Made by a program: the position numbers and the translations under genes. From assembly GCF_907164915.1 (NCBI RefSeq), contig NC_061862.1, positions 3,414,358 through 3,478,357 on the forward strand: a stretch of DNA of 64,000 bases. The letters run 5' to 3'. Positions 1 through 10,090 of the stretch are shown here, in pieces; positions within the stretch are counted from its first letter, which is position 1; every line of letters starts with the position of its first letter. The stretch is from Impatiens glandulifera (Eukaryota; Streptophyta; Magnoliopsida; Ericales; Balsaminaceae). Below the pieces are notes generated by a model, which saw nothing but the letters and a program-made list of their open reading frames with translations, made no database searches and was not told the DNA's origin.

Positions 1-416
1 CGTCTAATAGCGAGATCTATTAGACCACCAAGTCTAATGGAGTTAGACTGCACGTCTAATTACGTATCTGTTAGACTGCACGTCTAACTACGTATCTGTT
101 AGACTGCACGTCTAACTACGTATTTGTTAGACTGCACGTCTAACTACGTATCTGTTAGATTGCACGTCTAACTACGTATCTGTTAGACTACACGTTTAAC
201 TACGCACCTGTTAGACTACACGTCTAACTACGCATCTATTAGACTACACCTCTAACTACGCATCTGTTAGACTGCACGTCTAATTAGCAACACATCTAAT
301 TAGCATATTTTTGATGCACCTGCACAAAAACATTTAGACGACTTAACTTCATTCTTAATCAAAGTTTTACTAATACATCATTAAAATAACGTTAGTCAAA
401 TTAATTTGACCCAACA
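1..416 (-). mobile_element. LTR of a minus-strand Copia element (3' LTR, cut by window edge)
   Basis: Read on the minus strand, the LTR starts with TGTTGGGTCAAATT at 416 and runs to the window edge. It is preceded by a purine-rich tract (complement of 417-432), the arrangement expected where a polypurine tract meets a 3' LTR. Most of its visible body is made of nine 28-bp repeats. A perfect 16-bp palindrome (GTCAAATTAATTTGAC, 395-410) lies just inside the LTR end. The TGTTGGGTCAA start resembles SIRE-like Copia LTRs, but that is an impression. The other LTR end lies outside the window. Confidence 0.6.
42..293. repeat. Nine-copy 28-bp tandem repeat inside the LTR
   Basis: Units start at 42, 70, 98, 126, 154, 182, 210, 238 and 266, an exact 28-bp period with no indels. 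Each unit carries TTAGAC...GTCTAA, a 6-bp inverted repeat around a 5-bp centre. Units 6-8 share changes (ACTACAC, TACGCA), so they form a sub-lineage. There are no unique spacers. It behaves as a minisatellite expanded within an LTR. Confidence 0.9.
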
Positions 417-432
417 ATTTTCCCATTTTTGA
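417..432 (-). other. Polypurine tract of the minus-strand Copia element
   Basis: The complement reads TCAAAAATGGGAAAAT directly before the LTR start TGTTGGG. Plant Copia elements prime plus-strand DNA synthesis from such a tract. The stretch 433-640 that follows should be the 3' internal part of the same element; I see no reading frame in it. Confidence 0.5.
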
Positions 433-1366
433 TGATGTTAAAACTTTGCAAAATTAATAAGATAAGATAACCACCCATCAAATAAAAATAAAAATAACAC
501 TAGTTCACAAACTTCAAGCGTAAGTTCCAAAAACCAAGTTCCAAAAACCAAGTTTAAAAACCAACAAAAATAATTAAAGAAAAGAGATTATGCCTCCGAT
601 ATCAAAAACCACAGAAACTTTCAAAAGATGAATACGAGCCTCTGCAGCCTAGAATGAGAAGTGTGTGGTAGATATATGACACTACAAATGAAGTTCACAT
701 TGTATATCTCCTCACTGACTCAAAAGATTTAAATTTTGAGAAAGTTGTACAAGACGAGAAATGGAAATCGGCAATGGATGAAGAAATTGGGGAAATTGAG
801 CGCAACAAAACCTGGGAGCTATCTGACCTTCCTAAAGGAGCTCGACCCATTGGAGTAAAATGAGTGTACAAAAAAAGATGAATGTCGAGAGAGAGGTTGA
901 TCGTTATAAGGCTCGACTTGTGGTGAAGGGCTATAGACAAAAGGAGGGAATCAATTATGATGAAGTCTTTGATCCTGTCACGAGAATGAAGTCAATCTGA
1001 CTTCTGATCTTGTTAGCTGTACAAAATCTATGGCTGATTCTACAGATGGATATGAAATTAGCCTTTCTAAATGGAGTGCTAAAGGAGGAGGTGTACGTCG
1101 AGCAACCACTTGAGTATATGAAGAGAGGTGATGAGAAGAAGGTGTTGAGATTGAGAAAATCCCTCTACGGGTTGAAGTAGGCTCCTCGTGCTTGGAATGA
1201 GAGAATTGACGAGTATTTTAAGAAAAATGGGTTCGAGCAATGTCTGTAAGAGCATGCCTTGTACAAAAAGAAACAAGGAAATGATATGATGGTAGTCACT
1301 CTTTATGTCGACGACCTCATATTCACCGAAATCAACACAAAACTGATTAAGGGATTCAAGGAGGTA

Positions 1367-2241
1367 CACCACAACAAAATATACTTTCAGTGACCCTTAT
1401 ATGCCAACCCATATTAAGCGTAGGTAAAAATTAAAAGAAAAAACTTTTGCCAACCTTTATATCTATACCACCACCTTTATTTTTTTATATACCAACTTTG
1501 TAACTTTGTTAAAACCTTATAATTTAAATATTCTAAATTTTAATAATTTTTATGTTTTATTTTTAAACTTTGTAAATATTTTATTTTAATTTTTTAATTT
1601 TTTTAAAATTAAATTAGACTTAAATTTTTTTTTAACATTAAAATTTAATTAATATTTTTATATAACATAATTTTTAAACTTTTTATAGTATTATTAATAT
1701 ATGTCTTTTATTTAATTATTATTTAAATTTAATTAAATTAAAAGTAAAATATGAGAGAGTTCATTAGTTTCTGAAGTGTTAATATGACATTTATCCCATA
1801 TCGGAGAAAAAGAAGAAGTTTTTGGTATATAAAATATGAGAGTTCATTAGTTTCTGAAGTGTTTTTAAGGTTATAATGTGCTGGAATATGGGTTCACACT
1901 AAGGGTTTAGGGTTATGTTCATCAGGGGCAAATGTGATAATGTAGAGATAAAAAATAACATCTAAAATGAAAATAGAAAAAAACAAATTTAAAAAAAATA
2001 GTTTAAAAATTAAATAGACTTTTAGCGACGTTTTTTAATTTTGCCAACGCTTAAATACGCGTTGTTAAAACTTTCGCCTTTCGACAACACTTGTACCGAC
2101 GCTTAAATAAGCGTGGTAAAAACATGCGCCCACCCTGCTTTTGGCGACGCAAGAATAAGTGTCGGTAATGTTTTTGGCGACGCTTTTAAAGGTTGACAGA
2201 AATCTTTTTAAGCGTCGCCGAAAGTCATTTTTGTTGTAGTG
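1367..2241. mobile_element. Non-autonomous CACTA-type DNA transposon (875 bp)
   Basis: The left end is CACCACAACAAAA and the complement of the right end is CACTACAACAAAA, so there are terminal inverted repeats starting CACTA-like. A 3-bp target duplication GTA flanks it (1,364-1,366 and 2,242-2,244), as expected for the CACTA (En/Spm) superfamily. The right part (about 2,020-2,220) holds subterminal repeats of the GCGACGCTTAAATA / AGCGTCGG kind in both orientations. The middle is AT-rich and non-coding, with no transposase, so it would need an enzyme in trans. It sits inside the Copia A RT, and removing it with one GTA restores that frame. Confidence 0.88.
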
Positions 2242-2371
2242 GTAATGAAGAAAGAGTTCGAGATGACAGACTTAGATCTGATGAAATATTTTCTTTACCT
2301 ATAAGTGAAGCAGTCATAGGAAGGGATTTTTATATCCCAAGAGAGGTACGTGCTTGAAATTTTAAAGAAGT

Positions 2372-3668
2372 TGTTAGGATCTAAATCGCGGATGGTGGAC
2401 CGGGATTTGGTCGGTTAGTACTTTCACTCAACGGTTGGCGCTAATCCAGTTAGAGATTAACACCAGGTTTCAATACTACACAAACTGTCACAAACCCTTG
2501 AACCGAGTTCAAGTGCGGAAGTGGTTTGTTTCAGGTTGAAGAAACACACACACAGGATGAATAAAGATAGAATCTGGATAATATCGGTTTGGAGATTAGG
2601 AGGTCGGTTTAAGGTATAGTGAATCGGTTAGAGTGGTGCAAATCGGTTAGTATGAGTTGGTTAGAATGTAGAGCCGGAAGAAAGTAAAGAACAAGACACA
2701 TATTTTTATGGATGTTCGGAGATAAAACTCCTACGTCACCCCTTCTTCTCGAAACCGTGAGAAGGATATTCACTAAGGAATACACAAACACAGTATCCGA
2801 TCGAGACTGATTTGCTGCTCGATAAACACTCGTACAATTCTCACAGAAATTGTAATCTCACTTCAAATGCACACTTAAGCTTTTTAATCTTAGAGAGATA
2901 AACACAACTTGTAACTTGGGTTGTTGGAACTCTTAAATGTTGTCTCTAGTAACTTATGAAACTCTTAGAACTGCATTTACTCCTCTTCAGCTCCTTCTTT
3001 TATAGGTGAAATGTGCCAACGATCACATTTCTTTAACGGATACCTTCAAGGTAATCCTTGAATCTGATTGGTTGAGCAGAGGTTCAGTGTTGTAGAACTG
3101 ACGGTTTAAGCTTCCAAGGCATAGGTCAAACCGACTAGGTTTGTCTTTTACTTAATATAGCAAATGTCGGTTTGGACAGTTGCCTACACCTGGAAGGTTG
3201 CGCCTCTGACTTATCCCAGAGTAGAAAGATCTCTTCAGGCAATCTTCTGCAGCCTGCAGAGTATCATCGGACTTGTATGGATATGGCAATGTTACAGTCT
3301 GTTCATTTGGTATCATCTTCCGCAGATACTCAAAGTATCTGTTTGCACCGATTTGTAAGCTGTACTTAGTTTGATATTCTTGGCTTCTTTCTCTAAGTAG
3401 TCTCTTCACCGGTTTTCCGGTTGGATGCATTTCAGTTTAGGATGTCTACCGGTTGTTCATAGCTTCAGGTTAACCGGATAGCTTTCCGGTTTTGGATACA
3501 TCCTCTGCTTCTTCTTCTAATCGGTTAGATTCTTTGGTCGGTTGGATTCTTGACCGGTCATATTCTTGACCGTTCCTGGTTCTTGACCGTTCCTGGTTCT
3601 TGACCGTTCCTGCACATGAAATTTGTTTTGTTAAGTTCTTATTTTTAACCGGTCTAATTTATCTAACA
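2372..3668 (-). repeat. LTR of the Copia D family (minus orientation, 1,297 bp)
   Basis: Starts (minus strand) TGTTAGATAAATTAGACCGG and ends GATCCTAACA. It shares with the LTRs at 54,756-55,954 and 57,246-58,469 the CCAATCAGATTCAAGG stretch, the AAATGTG-8 nt-CACATTT palindrome (3,009-3,030), a TATA box (CTTTTATA on plus, 2,997-3,004) and the end region with TTCAAGGGTTTGTGACAG. An extra run of repeated TTGACCGTTCCTGG units (about 3,560-3,615) makes it longer than its relatives. Confidence 0.88.
2997..3030 (-). promoter_or_regulatory. LTR core promoter: palindrome plus TATA box
   Basis: On the minus strand: AAATGTG, 8 nt (ATCGTTGG), CACATTT, 4 nt, TATAAAAG. The two other LTRs of this family have the same arms and the same spacing with a slightly different loop. 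It should be the Pol II promoter of the element's RNA. Confidence 0.6.
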
Positions 3669-4429
3669 ATTTCTCCCTTTTTGATTATTTTATTTAAAAT
3701 ATTCAAAACTATGTAAGAAGTAAATTGTAGGCCGGTTGTTTTAAAAATTTGTTTGGCCGGATTTTTGAAAAAGACTTAGAAAAATTTTGGATAAATTTTT
3801 GGAAAAATTTGTCTTTAAAGAAAATTTTTATCTTATCAGAAGTTTAAAATGGAGGATTGCAACCCGGTTTCACCTCCAATGGAACCAGGCACTAAACTCT
3901 CAAATTTTGATGGAGGAGAACGAGTTGATGCTGGGTGATATCGAAGCTTAGTCGGAAGTCTAAGTTATCTTACAAGTACGAGACCCGACCTAATGTTGAG
4001 TGTTGGGATAACAAGCAGATTCCTGGAGGATCCAAGCTATACACATTGGAAGGTCTTGAAGAGAATTCTAAGACATGTTTGAGGAACTCTTTCACTTGGT
4101 ATTTTCTATTCAAAATCAGATGACTACCGATTAGTGGGTTACTCTGATAGTGATTGGTGTGGTGATGTTGATGACCGGAGAAGTACTTCGGGTTATGTAT
4201 TCCTACTCATAAATACGTCTTTTACTTGGTTGTCAAAGAAGCAACCTATTGTAACTCTGACGACATGCGAGGAAGAGTATGTGGCGGCCTCTTGGAGTGT
4301 GTGTCATGCAGTCTGGATTTCAAATTTACTAAGGAATTTGGGAGTGATCCGAGATGAAGGACTGTAATTCGAGTTGATAACAAGTCGACAATCGAGTTGA
4401 CAAAGAACCCGATTAATCACGGAAGGAAA

Positions 4430-4601
4430 TGTTAGATATATTATTTTATTATCTTTATTAGCATTTAAGGGTATTTTAGTCTATTAGCACTTAAGGGTAT
4501 TTCAGTCCATTTTAATCATTAACTATATAAACTCTTTTATTACATTTAGTTTTTTTCATGTTTGCTAATAAGAAACTCTAGCTTCTCTATTTATTTCATC
4601 A
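4430..4601 (+). repeat. 5' LTR of Copia B (172 bp)
   Basis: Begins TGTTAGATATATTA and ends TTTCATCA directly before the primer-binding site. It contains a near-tandem TTAGCA(T/C)TTAAGGGTAT repeat (about 4,459-4,503) and a possible TATA box ACTATATAAACTC (about 4,523). A short LTR is usual for Ale/Retrofit-like Copia lineages. Confidence 0.75.
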
Positions 4602-4613
4602 TGGTATCAAAGC
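4602..4613 (+). other. Primer-binding site of Copia B (initiator tRNA-Met type)
   Basis: TGGTATCAAAGC directly after the LTR. The usual site, complementary to the 3' end of plant initiator tRNA-Met, is TGGTATCAGAGC; one G>A mismatch is seen here. Confidence 0.8.
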
Positions 4614-4883
4614 CTCCATTTATGGATTCTCTTTGTTCAACCTAAAACTTCAATCTATAGTTTCCGATCTGGATTTGGTGTTGAAGTCTGCAATCGTCAA
4701 TGGTATTATTTTGATTTTGCTTCCTTTTGATTAGTTAGATTGTTTGAATATTTGTATTCGTGCCGCATCGTGCCGCATCGTGCCGTTTTGTGCCGTTTCA
4801 TGTCATTTCATACTATATTCGTGCTTCTGTATTTGTGGTGTCGTTATATTTTGAGATTCGTATTTGTTGTTGTTGTTTTTACC

Positions 4884-6080
4884 ATGTCTGGTCGTAGAGA
4901 TGATTTGTTTCAGTCCATTAGTGTTCAGTTAGATGGGAAATTATACATATTAGGGTTATGTTATGAAAAAAATTTTGCGAGGAAAATCTATGTGGAAATA
5001 TGTAACAGGATTGCGGATCAAACCTACGATGTTAATTTTAGTGATTATGAGGCTTTGGTTGATACTTGGGAGACAGATAACTCGAAAGTTATTACGTGGA
5101 TTAACAATTCTGTTATCCACTCTATTGGCATTCAGTTGGCCAAATATGATACATCTAAGGAAGTTTGGGATCATTTGGCCAGGCTATATACGCAATCAAA
5201 TTTTTCTAAACAATATCAGCTAGGGACAAACATTTGCTCACTTTAGTAGAATGATAAGAGTATACAAGAATTTTATTCTGCCATGTTTGATCTTTGGGAT
5301 CAATTATCCCTCACTAAGTCTGCAGAATTGTGAAAATTTGAACCCTACATAGCTTGTCGAGAAGAGCAACGTTTAGTACAATTTTTAATGGCCATTTGAA
5401 ATGACTTTGAGGGACTACGTGGAACAATTTTACATAGCTCCCCTCTTCCTACTTTTGACTCTATTGTCAATGAATTTCTAGTGGAGGAAATTCGACTTAG
5501 GTCTAAAATAGACAAGGGAGCTGTTACACCTACAAATCCATCTATTTTTGTTGCTAGCAATCAATATTGGCATGCTTCTAAAGCCTCTATAAATGAATGT
5601 GCATTCTGCAAACAGAAGCGTCATTGGAAGGCTCAATGTCCGAAGTTGATGAATAAGAATAAACAACAATTACAACCACCTCAACAACAACGTTCGCCAC
5701 CAAGTTCCCAATGGACTTATCGTCCACCACATATCGGTAATACAATTGTTGCTCCGACCTTGGATCCATATATGTTTGAACAGTTTGAGCAGTTCTCCAC
5801 CTCACAGCCTCATTCCATGTATGCCTCTTCTCATAAAGGTTTGTCATCGTTTGATAATTCAGGTATATCGTCTGCCTTATGGATATTAGATTCAGACGCA
5901 TCTCATCATATGTCTCCTAACATTAACTCATTTATTTCAATTAATTATGTTTCATCATTTTCCGTCATGACCGCTGATGGTACTCCAATGCAATTGGCAG
6001 GAATTGGTTTTATACATACACCTTTTTTTTGTCTCTTCCACATGTTTACTATATTCCCAATCTTTCTTTAAATCTTGTAT
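4884..6080 (+). pseudogene. Copia B gag and start of protease (broken)
   Basis: Start ATG 4,884 (MSGRRDDLFQ...). The gag body reads to two adjacent TAG stops at 5,244-5,249, where relatives usually have Gln-Gln, then continues in the same frame (NDKSIQEFYSAMFDLWDQ) with more stops before an open stretch to 6,071. A zinc knuckle CAFCKQKRHWKAQC fits C-x2-C-x4-H-x4-C, with Arg in place of the usual Gly before His. The protease site reads WILDSDASHHM: the catalytic D-S-G has become D-S-D (G>A). It is inactive. Confidence 0.8.
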
Positions 6081-6247
6081 TTGTTAGTCAATTGTGTGAT
6101 TCTGGTCTCACAGTTTTGTTTATTTCTTCTAATTGTTGTGTTAAGGATCTACGGTCGTAGAAGGTGATTGGGATAGGCCGTAGGAAATGAGGACTTTATG
6201 TTTTAGATGAACTCAAAGTATCAGATGTTGCCGCCTCCAACATAGAC

Positions 6248-7354
6248 TTGTCATCATTTCGTTTGAATCGTTCATCTTCAGAATTTTACCTTTGGCATTT
6301 TCGTTTGGGTCATGTTTCCGAATCTCGTTTAAAGTTTGTAGTGTCTATTGGAGTTTTGGGTTGTTTAGAAAGTCATGATATTTCTGATTGTAGTGGTTGC
6401 AAATTGGCTAAATTTTCAGCATTGCCTTTTTATAAAAGTATTTCTTTTTCCACTACTCCATTTGATATCGTACATTCTGATGTGTGGGGACCTTCTCATG
6501 TTTACTCTAAAGGAGGTTCTCGATATTATGTTTTGTTTATTGATGATTTCACTCGTTATGCTTGAGTTTATCTTATGAAACATATGTCTGAATTTCTCAC
6601 TATAGTCACCAATTTTCGAGCTCTTGTGAGAACTCAACATTCTTTAGTCATTAAATATTTTAGGTGTAATTTGGGGGGTGAATACACCTGTAATAATTTC
6701 TCTCAGTTACTTGCCTCTAATGGTACCATTCACCAAACATCATGTACCGACACTCCTCAACAAAATGACGTGGCTGAAAGAAAACATCGTCATCTTGTTG
6801 AAACAACTCGTTCTTTCATGCTATCAACCGAAGTTCCTAGTGTGTTTTTGAGGAGAAATAGTTCTTACTGCTGCTCATGTGATCAATAAAATTCCAATAT
6901 CTCATAATTCTGGTTTGTCCCCTTTTGAAAAATTATATAGTCATTCACCTGATTATTCATAATTATATGTTTTTGATTGTATTTGTTTTGTCCTTTGACC
7001 ACTTGTTGAGCGTATTAAGTTTTCTTCCCGGTCTGCCTTATGTGTTTTTTTTGGGTTATGGCATTGGTCAAAAGGGATATTAATTGTATGTCTCGTGTCA
7101 AGTTGTGTTTTTAGAGTACATTCCATTTTTCTCTATTCTTGCTAATGACCCAATCAGATCTAGTTCGCATTGATCCCTTTGATATTGAGCCCGATGAAGA
7201 TCTATCAGATACTTTGGTTTACGATACACCAACCTCCCATATTCCTACTCCTACAACCACCCAATTTCCGGATGAGACTGTGGATCCTCCTCGTCATCAC
7301 TCCACTCGCATTCGTAAGTCTACTAAACTTTCAGATTTGGAATATTTTGCTTAA
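6248..7354 (+). pseudogene. Copia B integrase and linker (broken)
   Basis: The integrase zinc finger (WHFRLGH ... CSGCKLAKF) starts near 6,293. Catalytic-core signatures follow: HSDVWGPS (first Asp) and TPQQNDVAERKHRHL (Glu), while the middle Asp region reads FRCNLGGEY, where D-x-G-G-E-F is expected. Stops lie at about 6,563 and 6,887, with more between 6,960 and 7,115. The part from 7,139 to 7,354 is an acidic and Pro/Thr-rich linker. The usual Gly in QNGVAE is Asp (G>A). Confidence 0.8.
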
Positions 7355-7360
7355 TAATAT

Positions 7361-8433
7361 GTTCAAATGTCGAAGTCACTCAAACTAGAAATTAGGCTAT
7401 TATGTTTGAGAACGCCATAGTCAATTAGGTTTGAGGAGAGATAGCTAACACTTGTAGTGTTGTTCATAATAGCATGAAAATCCGAGACTGGAGAAAAGTT
7501 TTCCGATTAGGCGGATTCCATAACTAATAAGATCTTAAAATGATTTTTATCAAGTATTTTATCTAGTCGTATTTGAGAAGACCCAATCAATTTTTGATTA
7601 TTATGCTTACATTGAATTGCATAAGTCTAGATATATTACTTGCTATCTAACTAAAATTTTCTTTATCAATGTTATGTTGTTTTATGAAATATATGGGGTT
7701 GAATCTCATGAAATTTTTTCTTAAAATGATCATTCTTTGGTAGACAGCTAGTTTGTTAATTTTATTATATGAATTAATTTTTAGTTCTTCTTTCTTCTAT
7801 GTTTTTGTTAGCCAGTTCACTATTGTTAATCGTTAACCACCATTTCTTCTATCATTTTAAAGAAGAAAACTTTTCTTCTAATTCTACTTAGAAAGAAACA
7901 ACAATGAGAGATACCATAAGTACACGTGTATGTAAATAATAAGATGTATGTAAAAATTAAGATGCTAAATTATTAACTTATTTATTAGTAAACAGAACAA
8001 ATCCTAATAAAAAAAGTAATATGATTGTATGCCAAATTTTGGTAAAAAAAGTGTTTAGTCTCTTAATTCTTTTTAAGCCTTATAGCCCCTCATCAAAGTT
8101 TTTTCTACGATAATATAAATTGAGTTTTGACTGTGAACTGCAAATATTTCTTTGATGACTATTGATTATAGTAAAATAAGTCAATAACGACGGACTTCAG
8201 TCACAATTTAGCATTCCATTGACTTGCTGTTGGTTAAAGAAATAACTTAGGCACAAATTATATTTAAATAGCTACATGAAATTTATATCTTAAATGCAGC
8301 TTTTGTATTAAATCTCTATAGACTATTGTGGGAAGTGATGGTTCATTAAAGTCTTAGAAAATGTGGGACCGCTGGCTAGAAGAATAATTTGCATTTTCTT
8401 TACTTCATGCTTTAGGTATTAATCAAGTTAAAT
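7361..8433. other. Intergenic, no gene seen
   Basis: AT-rich, no recognisable domain, no LTR matching 4,430-4,601. It may include upstream sequence belonging to the pseudogene that follows. Confidence 0.5.
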
Positions 8434-9660
8434 GCAGCACCATGTTCTCCAAGTGATCCTGGAGTCAAGAAAACGACAGATAACTTGGAAATTTTTGTGG
8501 CCAAACATGGAAGGCAGTTTGAGAATGTTACTCGTCAAAAGAATCACGGGGACACCCCATTCTAGTATGTGACATTTTAGTTGAGAATTTTTTTTAAGTT
8601 TTCTTGTTTTTCTTGTTCTTTATCTACCATTTTAAATATTTTGTTTGATGAAAGTTGCGCTGATTACAAGTATTATGAATACTGGTTTAGAGAAGAAGAG
8701 AAAGCCTCGTCTCAGACCAAGGATTCTCAAACACCACATAGTGGTTTGTGCAAAACCTGTTCTAATTTCTTCTTTTATCTTTTAGTATGAACAATTATGG
8801 TAGATATGACCTCTAAAGGAATATTATGATGTTTTTGATTATTGTTGACCCTTTGTGAATTTTTCTATCAATTAGTTTAGGTCTTAATAAGTCTTATATG
8901 TTTGCGCTTACTTTTGAGTTTTTGGTTGGATTCTTGAACATATTTTTCAGTATCTTTAATACCCTTTTATACTCTTGCAGGTGGTTCAGGTACTATTACT
9001 TAAAAGAGTATTTCTCAGCATTCATATCGTCATCAGCCAATTATCAGTATGACCTGGTAATTGCACTTCTGGTATTTTTTCTTTGTGTTTGCATTTGTTT
9101 AATAACATTAATTGATATTTGAATTGTATATATTATTTCATAATATAAGTGAATCATCGGAAAACACATATTCATTGGCAATAATGGAATTCTACATGAA
9201 GAAAGTTGCACGAGTGGAGAAGAGAAGATCGTTGAAGAAATCAAAGGATGAAATGCCTTCCCTACTTCTGAATGTGTGTGGTAAGAGGAAGTTGTGGAAA
9301 AAAGGAACACCATATGGTGACTATATCCCGTAAGAAGAGCTTGAGAAATATATGACTTCGTGCAATGATGCAGCTGCACAAAAAGCGACTTGGAATGTTG
9401 TAGAGAAGCCAAAAATCCAATTAGATAATGTTGACCTAAAACTCCTATTCAAGATGGATTGAAAATAAGGTAACTTAAACTATTTACTTCACTTTCTAAG
9501 TAAACTTTGAATGGCTGGGGGTATGTAGGAGAGAGTCTACGAAGCTCTAGAAGTGGGATTCCAAATCCAATAATAATAGGTAGGTAGTGTTAAACTGAAC
9601 AATTTGGGTGTTGGAGCTAGCCAACCTCGAGAAATGGTACCTAAAGATGATATATAGACT
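8434..9660 (+). pseudogene. Intron-containing pseudogene of a SURP and G-patch domain protein
   Basis: Exon-like blocks match the order of the plant SURP/G-patch (SUGP1-like) putative splicing factor. 8,434-8,564 gives a SURP segment (FVAKHGRQFENVTRQKN). About 8,636-8,743 gives FDESCADYKYYEY. 8,981-9,056 is flanked by TTGCAG and GTAATT. 9,150-9,468 gives MEFYMKK, KSKDEMP, GDYIP and SCNDAAAQK. 9,530-9,655 gives a G-patch remnant (SLRSSRSGIPNPI, NNLGVGA). Splice sites are partly kept, but there are stops at 8,562 (TAG), in exon 3, at 9,331, and TGA/TAA near 9,461; the G-patch core KMGW is lost and one acceptor is missing. N- and C-termini are absent. Keeping introns rules out a processed retrocopy. 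Identification is from memory of the family. Confidence 0.75.
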
Positions 9661-9879
9661 GAGATTTTTAGAAACATATGGAGAGTAACATATTTTAAAG
9701 GTTTATGTATTTTATTTTTATTTTATAAGAATGAGAAATAATATTTGTATTTAATAAAATTAATATGTATGTTTGTTTTATAATATGAATATCTAGTTTC
9801 ACTAATATGAAATTCTATTTTGAGATATTCTAAATTTTGTATTTATGTTAAATTTAGTAAAATATAAAAAAAATTATAA

Positions 9880-10090
9880 ATAATTTTTAATTAATTTAGC
9901 TATCCTTTAGCGACATTAATTAAACCCGTAGCCAACCAATAACGACAGTATTTTGTGATGTGGCATATTTTAGCTACGGAACCAGTTGCGTCAGTTGACA
10001 ACAATTATTCTTAATGTGGCTATTGACCTCCAACGATAGTATATTGATCAATGACGATGGTATTTACACTGTTTTTTACTAATGATATAT
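9880..10090 (-). repeat. Possible CACTA-like terminal region
   Basis: The complement of the right edge reads CATTAGTAAAAAACAGTG, close to the CACTAGTAAAAAA start seen in many plant CACTA elements. Inside are repeated short motifs (ACGACAGTAT, AACGATAGTA, GACGATGGTA). A partner end is not certain; a related AATAACGACGGACTT motif is at about 8,185, on the other side of the SURP/G-patch pseudogene. Confidence 0.3.

Larger units (their letters stand above)
2372..3838 (-). mobile_element. Truncated minus-strand Copia insertion: one LTR plus about 170 bp internal
   Basis: Flanked by a perfect 5-bp duplication GAAGT (2,367-2,371 and 3,839-3,843) that restores the Copia A frame when one copy is removed. 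On the minus strand it runs from TGATAAGATAAAAA (ending at 3,838) through about 155 bp of AT-rich internal sequence, a polypurine tract AAAAAGGGAGAAAT, and then the full LTR (3,668 to 2,372). It lacks a 5' LTR, primer site and all genes. The LTR is the same family as those at 54,756 and 57,246. The outer internal end resembles the family's LTR start TGTTAGATAAAA, so integration may have used an LTR-end look-alike. Confidence 0.85.
640..4429 (+). pseudogene. Copia A: degenerate RT and RNase H, split by nested insertions
   Basis: Conceptual translation from about 640 gives a Copia reverse transcriptase in one frame with many stops: ...AMDEEIGEIERNKTWEL, then DRYKARLVVKGYRQKEG, an intact catalytic TLYVDDLIF (YVDD at 1,304-1,315) and, after the insertions, RNase H with GSLSYLTSTRPDLM and VGYSDSDWCGDVDDRRSTSG (to about 4,420). 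The frame resumes exactly across the CACTA insertion (1,367-2,241) and the LTR insertion (2,372-3,838), once one copy of each target-site duplication is discounted. It stops where Copia B begins (4,430). Most stops look like Trp, Gln or Arg codons changed by a transition (TGG>TGA, CAG>TAG, CGA>TGA). Gag, protease and integrase are absent. It is dead. Confidence 0.85.
4430..7360 (+). mobile_element. Copia B: 5' part of a second Copia element, 3' half missing
   Basis: Short LTR (4,430-4,601), primer site, gag, protease and integrase, in that order on the plus strand, ending about 7,354 in an acidic/Pro-rich linker that in Copia elements lies before reverse transcriptase. RT, RNase H and the 3' LTR are not found, so it is 3'-truncated. 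It begins inside the Copia A RNase H just after GGAAGGAAA, so it inserted into Copia A or joined it by rearrangement. With no right end, its target duplication cannot be tested. Confidence 0.8.

Noticed and set aside
42..293. Regular repeats that might suggest a CRISPR array
   Set aside because: Units are contiguous with no unique spacers, and the context is a plant LTR.
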